A stretch of DNA of 46,305 nt from Streptomyces viridochromogenes DSM 40736 (GCF_000158955.1 NZ_GG657757.1:3507331-3553635); one strand, 5' to 3'; positions 26,359 through 33,945 are shown, numbered from the stretch's first letter. Numbers and translations are program-made. The notes: a model not told the origin generated them from the sequence alone.

Positions 26359-26724
26359 TCACATCGTGGTGGCCGACATCGAGCGGCACGTGTCCGCGCA
26401 GCGGCGGCACGCCTCGGCGCAGCGCATCATCTGGTCGTCGTCCGGCATGGACATACACGCCTCGGCGCACATGTCACAGGCGCGGGCGCACATCGCGCAC
26501 ATCTCGGCGGACAGCGGCGAGCGGCGCATCATCATGTCGGCGCACATGCGCGTCATCTCGGCGCAGTCCATGACGGCACGCATGATCTGCATCTGGGCCG
26601 GGCCGCCCATCTGCAGGCAGGAGCTTATGGTCTCCTCGCACACGCCGTGGCAGGTCATGCACGCCTGGACGCAGTCCTGCATCTCCTTGCTCAGCGGGGC
26701 CGTGGTGGCGGGCTGCTGGGTCAT
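26359..26724 (-). CDS. four-helix-bundle copper-binding (DUF326/Csp-type) protein
   Basis: A 121-residue protein with 16 cysteines at 18, 22, 25, 29, 36, 54, 61, 76, 79, 83, 86, 90, 102, 106, 109 and 113. They lie mostly in CxxxC and CxxC steps along predicted helices, with many methionines. This is the layout of cytosolic copper-storage proteins (Csp3-like), where thiols line the core of a four-helix bundle and bind many Cu(I) ions. No signal peptide is present, so it is cytosolic. The start is the ATG at 26724. It stands alone between the LCP terminator and the integrated element. DUF326 proteins were once annotated as ferredoxins, which the pattern does not support. Confidence 0.85.
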   Translation of the reverse strand: MTQQPATTAPLSKEMQDCVQACMTCHGVCEETISSCLQMGGPAQMQIMRAVMDCAEMTRMCADMMMRRSPLSAEMCAMCARACDMCAEACMSMPDDDQMMRCAEACRRCADTCRSMSATTM

Positions 26725-26867
26725 GGCTTCCTCCCGGGGAGACGGCGAGGGCCGGGGCCGGCCCCCGTGTCTTCCGTCCTACGCCTGCCCGGCCCCGACC
26801 GCCACGGGGCGGAAGGACCTAATCCGCTCGGCGGGCGCGGGGTTGGACACCGTGGCGAAACGCGGAT

Positions 26868-26897
26868 CGCCCTCCTGGCCGGACGGGCAGGAGGGCG
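26868..26897. terminator. hairpin terminator at the original 3' side of the acyl-CoA dehydrogenase locus
   Basis: The 10-bp arms CGCCCTCCTG and CAGGAGGGCG enclose a 10-base loop. The hairpin is 20 bases beyond the displaced native stop codon of the acyl-CoA dehydrogenase (26918-26920). Before integration it was therefore probably that gene's terminator. Confidence 0.65.
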
Positions 26898-26917
26898 ACC
26901 GGTGAAGCGGGGCGGCC

Positions 26918-26981
26918 TTACGGCAGGTTGCGGGCCATGACGATGCGCTGCACCTGGTTGGTGCCCTCGTATATCTGCGTG
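26918..26981 (-). pseudogene. attL: displaced native 3' end of acyl-CoA dehydrogenase (20 codons plus stop)
   Basis: Read on the minus strand this encodes TQIYEGTNQVQRIVMARNLP followed by TAA, exactly the C-terminus of the gene at 40581-41738, with chromosome-like GC-rich third positions. It has been cut from the rest of its gene by 13.7 kb. The homology stops sharply at 26981, where element sequence begins. The probable crossover is within CAC-N-CAGAT, shared by both junctions on the gene strand. Confidence 0.9.
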
Positions 26982-26984
26982 CTT

Positions 26985-27044
26985 TACAGGTCATATGGCG
27001 TTGACCTGCACGAACATACCCTTCAGGAGGTACTCCCCCAGCAT
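26985..27044. promoter_or_regulatory. left-end candidate integrase arm sites and repeated 11-mer
   Basis: TACAGGTCA (26985-26993) and the inverted TGACCTGCA (27002-27010) lie just inside the left end. TGCAGGTCA (40432-40440) and TGACCTGCA (40563-40571) lie inside the right end. TCCCCCAGCAT also occurs at both ends (27034-27044 and 40474-40484). Repeated short sites near both ends are what arm-type binding sites of a tyrosine integrase look like. Confidence 0.45.
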
Positions 27045-27085
27045 TTCCCCATGATCACTACCGAGGGGTGCACCGACATCGCTTG

Positions 27086-27934
27086 TCACGTGAGGGAGGC
27101 CACCGCATCCGCTATCAGGGAACGTGCCGCTGCTCCCCTCGCGGCCACCTGTGAGAGCCGGTCAAAGGCTCGGGCGTACAGCTCGACCTGGCTTGGCTGC
27201 GTGAGGGTGGTAGCAGCATCCAGCGTGTCCGCGTGCACCCTGCTGGCGTCGAAGATCGTGAAGGTGGGCATCGGCCACATAGTCCGCTGGGTCGAGAACG
27301 GGACGATCCCCACGGCAACGTTCTGGAGATCCATGACCCCGAGCAGATGACCAAGCTGCGCTGCCATCGTCTCTGCGCTGCACAGCCGGTACCGCAACAC
27401 GGACTCCTCCAGTACAAACGAGAACCGGCGTGTGCCATTGCTCAGCACTCCGTTACGCCTCATGCGGGCCGCCACAGCGTCACTCACGTCATCCGGGGTT
27501 CCTCGGAAGTCTGCGATGGATGACAGCAGGGCAGTGGCGTATCCGGGCGTCTGGAGGAATCCGGGAATCACGTCGGAGACGTAGATCCGGAATAGCTTGG
27601 TTTGTTGGTACAGATCGCCTGTGGACTCTTGCAGGCGACGTAGGCCGCTCCGCTGGAGTCGTTTCCACTGCACGTGAGCATCGGCGGACTGTCTGTTAGC
27701 CGCGATCAAGTCGGGGACCTGATCATCAGCGGCGCAGGCTCGGCACCACGCTCTGATGTCCCTATCGGAGGGAGGCGTCTTCGCGTTCTCGATCCTGGAT
27801 GACTTCGACTCTGACCAACCGCACCTGACGGCCAGCTCCCGCCCGCTGATCCCCGCATCCTTCCGGATCTCATGCAGACGGCCGGCCAGCTCTTCGCGGG
27901 CCTGCTGAACGCGTGAGGACGGGTGTGTGGGCAC
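27086..27934 (-). CDS. XRE-family helix-turn-helix regulator with DUF5753 domain
   Basis: A 282-residue DNA-binding regulator of the abundant Streptomyces Scr1/BldB-partner type. The HTH is at about 19-75 (IRKDAGISGRELAVRCGWSE then SKSSRIENAKTPPSDRDI). The DUF5753 sensor-like domain covers about 95-275, with the hallmark YVSDVIPGFLQTPGYATALL, RRFSFVLEESVLRYRL and VGIVPFSTQRTMWPMPTFTIFD. I choose GTG 27934, which is 15 bases after the stop of the DUF6879 gene on the same strand. XRE-DUF5753 genes usually pair with a small partner such as a DUF397 or DUF6879 protein, and some work as toxin-antitoxin-like modules. Here the pair may control the element or be cargo. Confidence 0.85.
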   Translation of the reverse strand: MPTHPSSRVQQAREELAGRLHEIRKDAGISGRELAVRCGWSESKSSRIENAKTPPSDRDIRAWCRACAADDQVPDLIAANRQSADAHVQWKRLQRSGLRRLQESTGDLYQQTKLFRIYVSDVIPGFLQTPGYATALLSSIADFRGTPDDVSDAVAARMRRNGVLSNGTRRFSFVLEESVLRYRLCSAETMAAQLGHLLGVMDLQNVAVGIVPFSTQRTMWPMPTFTIFDASRVHADTLDAATTLTQPSQVELYARAFDRLSQVAARGAAARSLIADAVASLT

Positions 27935-27948
27935 GGAGCTGGCTTTCG

Positions 27949-28464
27949 TCAGATCTTGTACAGGTGGTGCGGGATCGCTCGCTCCCAAACCGCTTCGAAG
28001 GCGGCGGAGCACAGCTTCACGGCTTCTGGGTCCGCCGTAATCTCGTCCTCCACCACCGCACCGTCACCTGAGAAGTGATGCACCCGGAGCAGCGCACCAT
28101 CGAACAGCCAGAAGTCATTCCCTGGCAGAGGGATGCTCGTGGCCCGTCGCCGGGGCAACCACCGCACTTCCTCACCGGCCGTGATGTTGGCGCGTGTGAC
28201 GTAGTGCTCCCACCGGATGTAGTCCGATACTGGCTCGGAGATCACCCGTGCCCGGCGGATCACCACACCCCGGGCCACGGTGTCCGCGATCAACTGGTCG
28301 TAGGGGTGCCACCAGGATTCGCGGTCCTCCCAGTTGATCCGCTCCCCCCGCTTCCATGCCTCGAACCGATCCGTTGGCGCGTAGGAGTCGCGCAGCTCCA
28401 GGTGGACGGCGGACCGCTCGCACTGGCCAAGCAGCTCAGCGAAGCTGGGCACGCTCGACGGCAT
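27949..28464 (-). CDS. DUF6879 family protein
   Basis: A protein of about 171 residues with the recognisable DUF6879 features: FAELLGQCERSAVHLELRDSY near the N-terminus, WWHPYDQLIADTVARGVVIRRARVISEPVSDYIRWEHY, and WLPRRRATSIPLPGNDFWLFD. The family is typically encoded beside XRE-DUF5753 regulators in Streptomyces; its biochemical function is not known to me. It overlaps the 84-residue gene upstream by about 29 bases and precedes the XRE gene by 14, so all three form one operon. ATG 28464 is preferred, but GTG 28467 or GTG 28452 are possible starts. Confidence 0.8.
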   Translation of the reverse strand: MPSSVPSFAELLGQCERSAVHLELRDSYAPTDRFEAWKRGERINWEDRESWWHPYDQLIADTVARGVVIRRARVISEPVSDYIRWEHYVTRANITAGEEVRWLPRRRATSIPLPGNDFWLFDGALLRVHHFSGDGAVVEDEITADPEAVKLCSAAFEAVWERAIPHHLYKI

Positions 28465-28690
28465 CACACGCCTCCCTGATCATCGGAATCATCCGGGCCG
28501 GAATCCTCACGATGGCTTCGCTGTCGGGCACCGGACCGTTCGCGGGGCTGCTTGCCTCGCAGTCCGCCTGAGTCTCGGTGTTCGGCTTCCACCCCTGCAA
28601 CAAGATCTCCTGAGCTTCGGCGTCGGCCCACACGGTGGGGCAGTGGTCCCGGTCCGTGTCGGGGTCGATTCCAATGAACTCTACGGCCAT
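28436..28690 (-). CDS. small conserved protein of the DUF6879/XRE operon
   Basis: An 84-residue acidic protein (MAVEFIGIDPDTDRDHCPTV at the start, RIPARMIPMIREACDAVERA near the end). I have seen such proteins in front of DUF6879 genes in Streptomyces but know no function. The ATG at 28690 follows a GGGAGCC ribosome-binding site. It is the first gene of the operon, reading away from the divergent promoter region at 28740. Confidence 0.72.
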   Translation of the reverse strand: MAVEFIGIDPDTDRDHCPTVWADAEAQEILLQGWKPNTETQADCEASSPANGPVPDSEAIVRIPARMIPMIREACDAVERAQLR

Positions 28691-28737
28691 GGCTGGCTCC
28701 CTGGTCTAGGTGCTTGCTCGGGCTTGCATCAGCTTCG

Positions 28738-28766
28738 TTGACCTGTAGAGACAGCGTCAATATGGC
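28738..28766 (+). promoter_or_regulatory. divergent promoter/operator region
   Basis: TTGACC (28738-28743), a 17-base spacer and TATGGC (28761-28766) form a plus-strand promoter candidate. A dyad spans 28738-28760 (TTGACCTGT ... ACAGCGTCAA, one base unpaired) and places a TTGACG -35 on the other strand. The 9-mer TGACCTGTA inside it is the exact complement of TACAGGTCA at the element's left end. A second TTGACA lies at 28782-28787. Confidence 0.45.
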
Positions 28767-28874
28767 TACCAGCTACGAGAATTGACATGCAAGCTCGTGC
28801 AAGTTTGTGGAGCCCGACAGTCGCCACTTCCTACGGTCGGCACATCGACGCGGAAACGATCGGGAGGGCACGGT

Positions 28875-29177
28875 GTGATGGGCGAAAGCAGGCCGCGGGG
28901 TAGCGAACCGGCTGATCATCTGGGCAGCAGTGAGGCCCGACAGTTCCTCTCCCGTCTCTCCGACGCATTCGGCGTAGGCGGCGTGCTCATGGTGCATAAG
29001 AGCGATCCTGGCCCCGAAGGCGCCGACATGGCGCCAGGTTCGGCCCTGCGCTGGCCCCGGTGCGAGTGCGGGAGCCCGAAGTGTCCTGACTACAAGACCC
29101 CGCCGAATGGGCCGACAGAGGGACTGAGCAGCAGAGTTGCCGAGGCCAACGCGCGGAGCCGTAGGGGCGGGCTGTGA
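28875..29177 (+). CDS. small protein with a Cys-rich CxCxxxxCP motif
   Basis: About 100 residues from GTG 28875 (GGGAGGG at 28862-28868). The helical middle ARQFLSRLSDAFGVGG is followed by a WPRCECGSPKCPDYKTPP motif, whose three cysteines resemble half of a zinc site. I do not recognise the family. The stop overlaps the next start by four bases (GTGA), so the two genes are coupled and form an operon divergent from the XRE/DUF6879 operon. Confidence 0.65.
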   Translation: MMGESRPRGSEPADHLGSSEARQFLSRLSDAFGVGGVLMVHKSDPGPEGADMAPGSALRWPRCECGSPKCPDYKTPPNGPTEGLSSRVAEANARSRRGGL

Positions 29178-29398
29178 GCATCAGAACGGCGATGCGGTAC
29201 GTGATGCACAAGATCACCGAGCACCCGGATGCAGACGTGACCTTTGAGGCTGAGTGCCTGCACTGCAAGTGGAAGGCGACACCTTCCACCGAGTCGGCGT
29301 CTGTCGATGTGGAGTGCATGAGCCACACCGGGCGCTCCGGTCACGCCGGTTTCCGACGTATCAGGACCTCGTTCGCCATGGTCGTTCGCGCCGAGTAA
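29174..29398 (+). CDS. DUF7848-like small protein
   Basis: A 74-residue protein common in Streptomyces. It begins SIRTAMRYVMHKITEHPDAD, has an ECLHCKW motif (C-x2-C-x-W) and ends in MSHTGRSGHAGFRRIRTSFA. The ECLHC cysteines with the later cysteine and histidine could hold zinc. The start overlaps the upstream stop (GTGA). A decayed second copy lies at 31274-31480. Family naming is from memory; the function is unknown. Confidence 0.7.
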   Translation: MSIRTAMRYVMHKITEHPDADVTFEAECLHCKWKATPSTESASVDVECMSHTGRSGHAGFRRIRTSFAMVVRAE

Positions 29399-29460
29399 AG
29401 CCCCTGGCGCAGTGTGGGGGACCTTGACTCCCGCCCGGTACGGGCGGCGGCGCTCAGTCA

Positions 29461-29494
29461 GCTCCGGCCGTCGGGCCGGGGCTTGTCTTTGTTT
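29461..29494 (+). terminator. terminator of the 28875-29398 operon
   Basis: The hairpin arms GCTCCGGCC and GGGCCGGGGC are followed by TTGTCTTTGTTT. A further GC-rich hairpin without a T-tract (CCGCCCG/CGGGCGG, 29431-29447) precedes it. Confidence 0.7.
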
Positions 29495-30032
29495 AGGCAC
29501 TCCTCTTCTTGACCGATTCGGGACGGTTGTCCGGCCACCCCTCCGCCTTGGCCTTTTGAATCTCCTCAGCGAAGCGTTTGCGGTAGTAGTTGATACCCAG
29601 GTCATAGTGGTAAGTCCAGGGCGAGGCCCAGAGGAACCAGTCCCGACGTCTCCGGTCTGCTATCTCGGCTGCAACCTTGTCGAGGTCATCGAGCAGACCC
29701 AGCACTCCTTCATGTATAGACAGGTACATGTCCCGAAGGCTCAAGCCGCTTGTGTCTGACTTCTGGGCTGTGCCCTTCCCGCTCCACCGGTGGCGCAGAT
29801 CCCATCCGATGTACAGCTCAGCCGGAGTCTTGTCGCCCTTCTGCCGGTTGCAACGGTGGCAGGCCGGCACGAGGTTCGACATGTCGTCGGCTCCCCCGTC
29901 AGAGAACGGTATGACGTGATCCATGGTCTCTGAGGCCCCGCCGCAGTACACACAGCAACCGTCGTTGGCCTCAAGGACGCACAACCACACCCAAAGACGG
30001 TGTTGTCGACGTCTCCGACTCTTGAGGAACAC
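29493..30032 (-). CDS. HNH endonuclease (copy 1)
   Basis: A 179-residue nuclease-like protein from GTG 30032, chosen because it follows the upstream stop by 5 bases and gives the same N-terminal layout as copy 2. The HNH core is complete: C27-x2-C30, D38-H39 (MDHVIPFSDGG), N53 and C58-x2-C61-N62 (ACHRCNRQKGDKTP); the cysteines bind a structural zinc. The C-terminal helical half (RDWFLWASPWTYHY, AEEIQKAKAEGWP) has the same layout as the second HNH gene at 34988, so the two are paralogues. In phages and their satellites such enzymes often assist packaging; a defence or homing role is also possible. Confidence 0.82.
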   Translation of the reverse strand: MFLKSRRRRQHRLWVWLCVLEANDGCCVYCGGASETMDHVIPFSDGGADDMSNLVPACHRCNRQKGDKTPAELYIGWDLRHRWSGKGTAQKSDTSGLSLRDMYLSIHEGVLGLLDDLDKVAAEIADRRRRDWFLWASPWTYHYDLGINYYRKRFAEEIQKAKAEGWPDNRPESVKKRSA

Positions 30033-30037
30033 CAGCT

Positions 30038-30292
30038 TCAGCCCTTGCCGACGTTGCGAGCGTCGCCGTCGATGGTGATGTTGTTGGAGCAGCCGTCCGG
30101 GTCTTCCGGGTGGTTCTTCGCGCACCACTTGTCGATCTGGTCGTCACACTCGACCATCTTGTTCGCGTCCGCGTTACTTACGCCGGACACGCCAGCCCAC
30201 CGCTTCGCACAGGCCGGCGGCCCGTCGTTGTGGTTGATGTGCGAGCTGATCCAGCCGCCCGAGGCGCCGATGATGCAGGCGACGAGAAGCAC
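30038..30292 (-). CDS. small Cys-containing secreted or membrane-anchored protein
   Basis: An 84-residue product from GTG 30292. It has a short hydrophobic N-terminus (LLVACIIGASGGWI) and then a soluble part with four cysteines (PACAKRW, VECDDQIDKWCAKNHPEDPDGC). The frame stays open upstream with basic residues just before the hydrophobic part (RRPLRRLVDRYGWPK), but no start codon is visible there, so the N-terminus is uncertain. The cysteines suggest disulfides outside the cell. It is followed after 5 bases by the HNH gene. The family is not recognised. Confidence 0.55.
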   Translation of the reverse strand: MLLVACIIGASGGWISSHINHNDGPPACAKRWAGVSGVSNADANKMVECDDQIDKWCAKNHPEDPDGCSNNITIDGDARNVGKG

Positions 30293-30572
30293 CTTCGGCC
30301 AGCCGTAGCGGTCGACCAGTCTTCGCAGAGGGCGCCGGCCCTGTGTCGTTTGCGTGTAGATGTACCCCCCACATGGTTCGTGTGGTCGCCGATCATAAGT
30401 GCTTAATTGGTGAACGAGTAGAGGAGGCTCGTGAAGACGGCGCTCCCCACTCCTGGCACCATCCCCGGACGGTCTGTCTCTCCGAGGGGTCCGTCCCTGC
30501 AGGACGGGCCTGCCACACCTTGACGAGAGACCGGCAAGGTGGAGTGGGCCGAACGGGCAGCGCGTCCGCTCC

Positions 30573-30683
30573 GTGGTGTCCTACAGTGCGAGGGCGGCGG
30601 AGACCAGGAAGCGGCTCCTAGTGGCCGAGCACCGCACGAACTTTACGGTCGTCAAGGTTCCGATCTTCGGGGGGAAGAGCTGA
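30573..30683 (+). CDS. possible short upstream ORF coupled to the next gene
   Basis: A 36-codon frame (VVSYSARAAETRKRLLVAEH at its N-terminus, VPIFGGKS at the end) terminates in TGATG, sharing one base with the start of the 30683 gene. There is no clear ribosome-binding site at GTG 30573, and the frame is open further upstream. It may be a leader peptide or the end of a degraded gene. Confidence 0.3.
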   Translation: MVSYSARAAETRKRLLVAEHRTNFTVVKVPIFGGKS

Positions 30684-30958
30684 TGCCCATCAGCATGGAA
30701 GGCATGCCTAGGAATTTGCAGGGCGTGGTCATGGACTTGGCGTTCAAGGGCATGATCGAGTTGTTCAAGAACGCCGAAGACCGCTCCTTTGCGTGGGACG
30801 AGAGTGGAGACATCCGCGCAGCGGCCACCTTCAACCTCCTCCCCGAGCGTCCGATCCGGGTGGAGGTCGTAAAGCGCCGTAACGGCCTCATTAGCGTGCA
30901 GTTCCCCCCGGTCAAGGTCATCAAGGGTCAGGCGAAGAGGAAGCCTCCTCGACGCTGA
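30683..30958 (+). CDS. small hypothetical protein
   Basis: A 91-residue basic protein. ATG 30683 is chosen for its GGGGGGAAG ribosome-binding site and for the TGATG overlap with the preceding frame. The body (AFKGMIELFKNAEDRSFAWD, AAATFNLLPERPIRVEVVKR) looks like a compact alpha/beta fold, and the tail is lysine/arginine-rich (KGQAKRKPPRR), which may bind nucleic acid. The family is not recognised. Three hairpins downstream mark the end of the unit. Confidence 0.6.
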   Translation: MPISMEGMPRNLQGVVMDLAFKGMIELFKNAEDRSFAWDESGDIRAAATFNLLPERPIRVEVVKRRNGLISVQFPPVKVIKGQAKRKPPRR

Positions 30959-30977
30959 GGCGTGAAACGAAAAAGGG

Positions 30978-31098
30978 CCCGCCCCCTGGGGGGCGGGTTC
31001 ATTATCTCTCAACCCGCGGTAGAGGGGTCTACCTCGGGTTTTGAGGGAAATAAAAGAATCGCCCCCGGTTGCCATGAGGCAGCCGGGCGCTTTTCTTT
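30978..31098 (+). terminator. three consecutive terminator-like hairpins
   Basis: Hairpin 1 (30978-30997) has CCCGCCCCC paired with GGGGGCGGG. Hairpin 2 (31008-31045) has CTCAACCCG, C, GGTAGA paired across a GGGG loop with TCTACC, T, CGGGTTTTGAG. Hairpin 3 (31061-31090) has GCCCCCGGTTGCC opposite GGCAGCCGGGCGC, followed by TTTTCTTTGTTT. The third has the best classical terminator form. Confidence 0.75.
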
Positions 31099-31273
31099 GT
31101 TTCCGCGTCAGCCCTCCCAACTCTGCTGAGGAACCTTGTAGTCGGTTAGCTATCAAGCCTGTTCCACTTGCTAGTGACTCTGCAGCCTGCCCCGCACCGG
31201 CTTAAGCCGGTGGATGCTTCGGCCTCTCGCTGGGCTTCACTTGCCGGTGATGCCCCGTTCCGTCCTTTCCTAG

Positions 31274-31480
31274 ATCGAACGCAAGATCACCCAGCACCCG
31301 GACACTGACGTGACCTTCGAGACCGAGTCCCGACATACGAATGCGGCTGGCAGGCCCCCCCCCCGGTCGACGGACAGGGCCGCCGTTCATGTCGAGTGCA
31401 CGAGCCATACCGGCCGGACCGGACATGGCGGCTTCCGGCGCCTCTGCACGTCCTTCGCCATAGTGGTGCGGAACGAGTAG
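31274..31480 (+). pseudogene. decayed second copy of the DUF7848-like gene
   Basis: Conceptual translation gives IERKITQHPDTDVTFETES at one end and ECTSHTGRTGHGGFRRLCTS near the other. These align with ITEHPDADVTFEAEC and ECMSHTGRSGHAGFRRIRTS of the gene at 29174. The middle is out of frame (the ECGWQA segment appears only in another frame), with a return to frame near a run of ten C at 31355-31364. An in-frame TAG precedes the first conserved codon and no start is visible. Confidence 0.75.
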
Positions 31481-31670
31481 CAACCTGATGTGCGCGCCGA
31501 AGTCGGCCTAGACGCACTTTGACGGCTACACGGCTGACACCTCCGAGCCCCTGCAAGATGTCCCCCGTGGCTGGCAGGGGTAGGCCCATGTCTCTCGCCA
31601 AGAGGCAAGCGCACTGTCAGGGCTCGGGAGTAGGATTCCTGCACACTCTGACTGCGCAAAAGGGGGGCAC

Positions 31671-32159
31671 GTGGTCGACTGGGCCGGACTCATCAGCACG
31701 CTTGTCTTCGGCTTCGCTGCCGGAATGGTCACGGCTTGGCGGAAAGCCTCGCTTGAGGCAACCATGATCTGGGTTGACGATCTCCGGCACCGCGTCGAGA
31801 TCATGAAGGGTGACCGGGAGAAGAGGCAACAGCTCCGGCACGTCAAGATGGACGAGGATCGTGCCGTTGAACTGAGGGGTGCTGAAGAGGAGCGTAAGCG
31901 GATTAAGCGTGCGCACCTTGAGCTGGCAAAGGCATTGCCGATCGCCAATGAGGTAGTGAAGACCTGGGCTGTTGAACCGGATAGGCATCGGGAGCTTGTT
32001 GCTGAGCTTCGGACCAGCCTGGAAAGGCTTTCCAGTCACGGAGTGAAAATCGAACATGATATTGATAACTGGCGCAATCCATTCTCTCATGAACTGAAAC
32101 GTATCGCTAAGAATCTCGACACCGAGATGCATAAATATGCCGCGCTGCGAGGTAGGTAA
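31671..32159 (+). CDS. membrane-anchored coiled-coil protein
   Basis: A 162-residue protein from GTG 31671, which follows a GGGGGG ribosome-binding site. One N-terminal hydrophobic segment (WAGLISTLVFGFAAGMVTAW, residues about 4-23) is followed by a long charged helical region (DDLRHRVEIMKGDREKRQQL, AEEERKRIKRAHLELAKALP) likely to be coiled coil and to face the cytoplasm. It stands alone on the plus strand and ends at a shared terminator. The family is not recognised; a membrane-bound accessory or exclusion factor is conceivable but not shown. Confidence 0.65.
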   Translation: MVDWAGLISTLVFGFAAGMVTAWRKASLEATMIWVDDLRHRVEIMKGDREKRQQLRHVKMDEDRAVELRGAEEERKRIKRAHLELAKALPIANEVVKTWAVEPDRHRELVAELRTSLERLSSHGVKIEHDIDNWRNPFSHELKRIAKNLDTEMHKYAALRGR

Positions 32160-32212
32160 GCCGCACTGCCCCAGGTCACCATGGGCGCCATATGTACCTT
32201 GAAAAATGAGGA

Positions 32213-32237
32213 AAGCCCCCGCCGTAGCGGGGGCCTT
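32213..32237. terminator. bidirectional terminator between convergent genes
   Basis: AAGCCCCCGC pairs with GCGGGGGCCTT around a CGTA loop, 15 bases before the end of the convergent DUF3987 gene and about 54 after the coiled-coil gene. Confidence 0.75.
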
Positions 32238-32251
32238 ACATCCGAGCGTCA

Positions 32252-33568
32252 CTAGATCAAGGCAGCAAACGGGTTATCAGCCTGCACTTCCACAGGCGCG
32301 GTCTGGGCAGGGATGCGAACGGTGATCCGCTTGGGTGTGGCCTTGACTGCGGCGGCCACCCTAGATGAGGCAGCCTGCTGCTTGCTGCTCTCCGAGCTGG
32401 CCGGCCGCTGCTTTTCCCCGAACGAGTAGAACGTAACCGGGCGGCCCTGCTTCCCGTTGCGGGCCTGAGTCATCACGACGGCCGGGATGGCTTCCACAGC
32501 AGCCTTGGACACTCGAAGGAACGGCAGCAGATCACTGGAGGACGCCTTACCTCCCAGGCTGGCAATGCGCTCCCGAACCTTCTCCTCAAGCGTCCTCACG
32601 GGCGCCTTGGCGGCAGTCGCCTGCCCACGGGTGAGCACCAGGACGTCACGCACGGAACGGCGCACCAGAGAGAACGCAGCCAAGAGGATGTCTTCCGTAA
32701 TCACCTCGGTCATGTCGGCCGCTGCGAGGCAGGCCGCGACCCTGAGCGTCTGCTCGGCCGTGCGCTGGATCATCGCAGCTTCAACCTCAGGCAGGGACTC
32801 ACTGAGAATGGAGCCGTAACGACGGATCACGTAGAAGAGGTCTTCAGCCCAGGCGTCCATGACCATGACGCGAGGCTTGGCCGTGGCCCAGGTGTACGCC
32901 TCAGAGAACGGGTCGACATGAGGCAGGGCCGACCGCTTCCGGATCAGGTGGGCCCCGCCCAGGATCACAGGCAGGATGCGGTTGTACGAGCCGCCCGCGG
33001 CCTCATCGGCACTAACGTACTTGTTCCAGTCAGACGGGGTGCAATGGGTGTGCATGACCATGCGCGGGTCACGCACTTCCTGAGGGCCTTCCTTGGTCGT
33101 GTTCCGCAGCACGGAACCGTCCCAGGCCAACCGCAGCTTGCCCGTGAAGCTAGGGTCCCTCTTCACTCGCCTCAGCGTCTCCTGCCACTCCTCCTCTTCC
33201 ACAAAGAGGCGCACGTCGGTGCCGTGCTCAGTCTCGGCAGACGCCTCCTAGGCCTCATAGAGGGCGTTCACCAGGGAGGCCCCCGAGGTAAGGCCAGAGG
33301 CAGTGTGGGTATCCAGGAACCGGCCGAGGCCCGGCCCTGCTATGTGCTTGGCCGCACGGAGGGCAGTGCCCTTACCGCGTCCCGTTTTGGCCACCAGGGC
33401 GGACCACACGAGGGGGGCACGACCCTCCACCGTGACCGTGCCACTGATGGCAGCGGACCACAGGCTGAGGGTCGCCATGTAGATGCCGACCGGATCGGTC
33501 TCGACCTTGGGAGCAACCGTCCTCACGGCCTCACCGACCGGGCCGTACAGCTCAACCTGCGTGCTCAC
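32252..33568 (-). pseudogene. DUF3987-like replication protein interrupted by an in-frame amber codon
   Basis: The start is GTG 33568, overlapping the upstream stop by four bases (GTGA). Residues 1-106 contain a P-loop-like AKTGRGKGT (60-68), corresponding to the G-x-x-R-KGT motif of DUF3987 primase/helicase-like Rep proteins. Codon 107 is TAG (33250-33248). The same frame then continues for 331 codons with clear family sequence: LFVEEEEWQETLRRVKRD, LRLAWDGSVLRN, and SYNRILPVILGGAHLIRKRS. The reading frame is otherwise intact, so this is one nonsense change and not wider decay. The family is common in Streptomyces mobile elements. Either the gene is dead, or it is read through, or two fragments act together; the first is simplest. 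Confidence 0.8.
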
Positions 33569-33945
33569 GCTGCCCCCTCCATATCCATTCGCTGTACCTG
33601 AATCCATCGGCCGGCCTGCTTGGCCTCTGCCTTCCAGTGGTTCGCATTCGGCAGTGCCAGCGGGAGAGCGTCTGAGCCATCGGCCGGAATGATCACGACC
33701 TTCACCCGGGCCGACCTGCTTCCCGTCGCCACCTCACCAGTGACCTGATGAAGCGTGGCCCGGTCGGTCGAGACGATCCCCTGGTAGTCACGGCCATTTG
33801 TGCCGGTCCACTTCACCCAGGAGCCTGCGGAGAACGCCTTACGGCTCGGCTTGGTGGGGAGGCTGCCCCGGGCCGACCGCCATACGGTCGTGTCCTTGGG
33901 CGTTGGGTGCTTGCGAGCGACCCTCTTGGGAGCGGGGGCCGCCAC
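33565..33945 (-). CDS. small basic protein with SH3/KOW-like core
   Basis: A 126-residue protein from GTG 33945. It has a basic N-terminus (PAPKRVARKHPTPKDTTVWR), then a beta-rich segment FSAGSWVKWTGTNGRDYQGI that looks like the opening of an SH3-type barrel, and then VKVVIIPADGSDALPLALPN. It is translationally coupled to the DUF3987 gene by a GTGA overlap and lies 26 bases after the Lsr2-like gene, so the three form an operon. Function unknown; nucleic-acid binding and help to the replication protein are plausible. Confidence 0.65.
   Translation of the reverse strand: MAAPAPKRVARKHPTPKDTTVWRSARGSLPTKPSRKAFSAGSWVKWTGTNGRDYQGIVSTDRATLHQVTGEVATGSRSARVKVVIIPADGSDALPLALPNANHWKAEAKQAGRWIQVQRMDMEGAA

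Noticed and set aside
33214..33250. Two separate genes joined by reinitiation after the amber stop in the DUF3987 gene
   Set aside because: The AGGAGG at the stop is more than 20 bases from the next in-frame start (GTG 33214), and the family's conserved sequence spans the stop without a gap, so one interrupted gene is the better reading.
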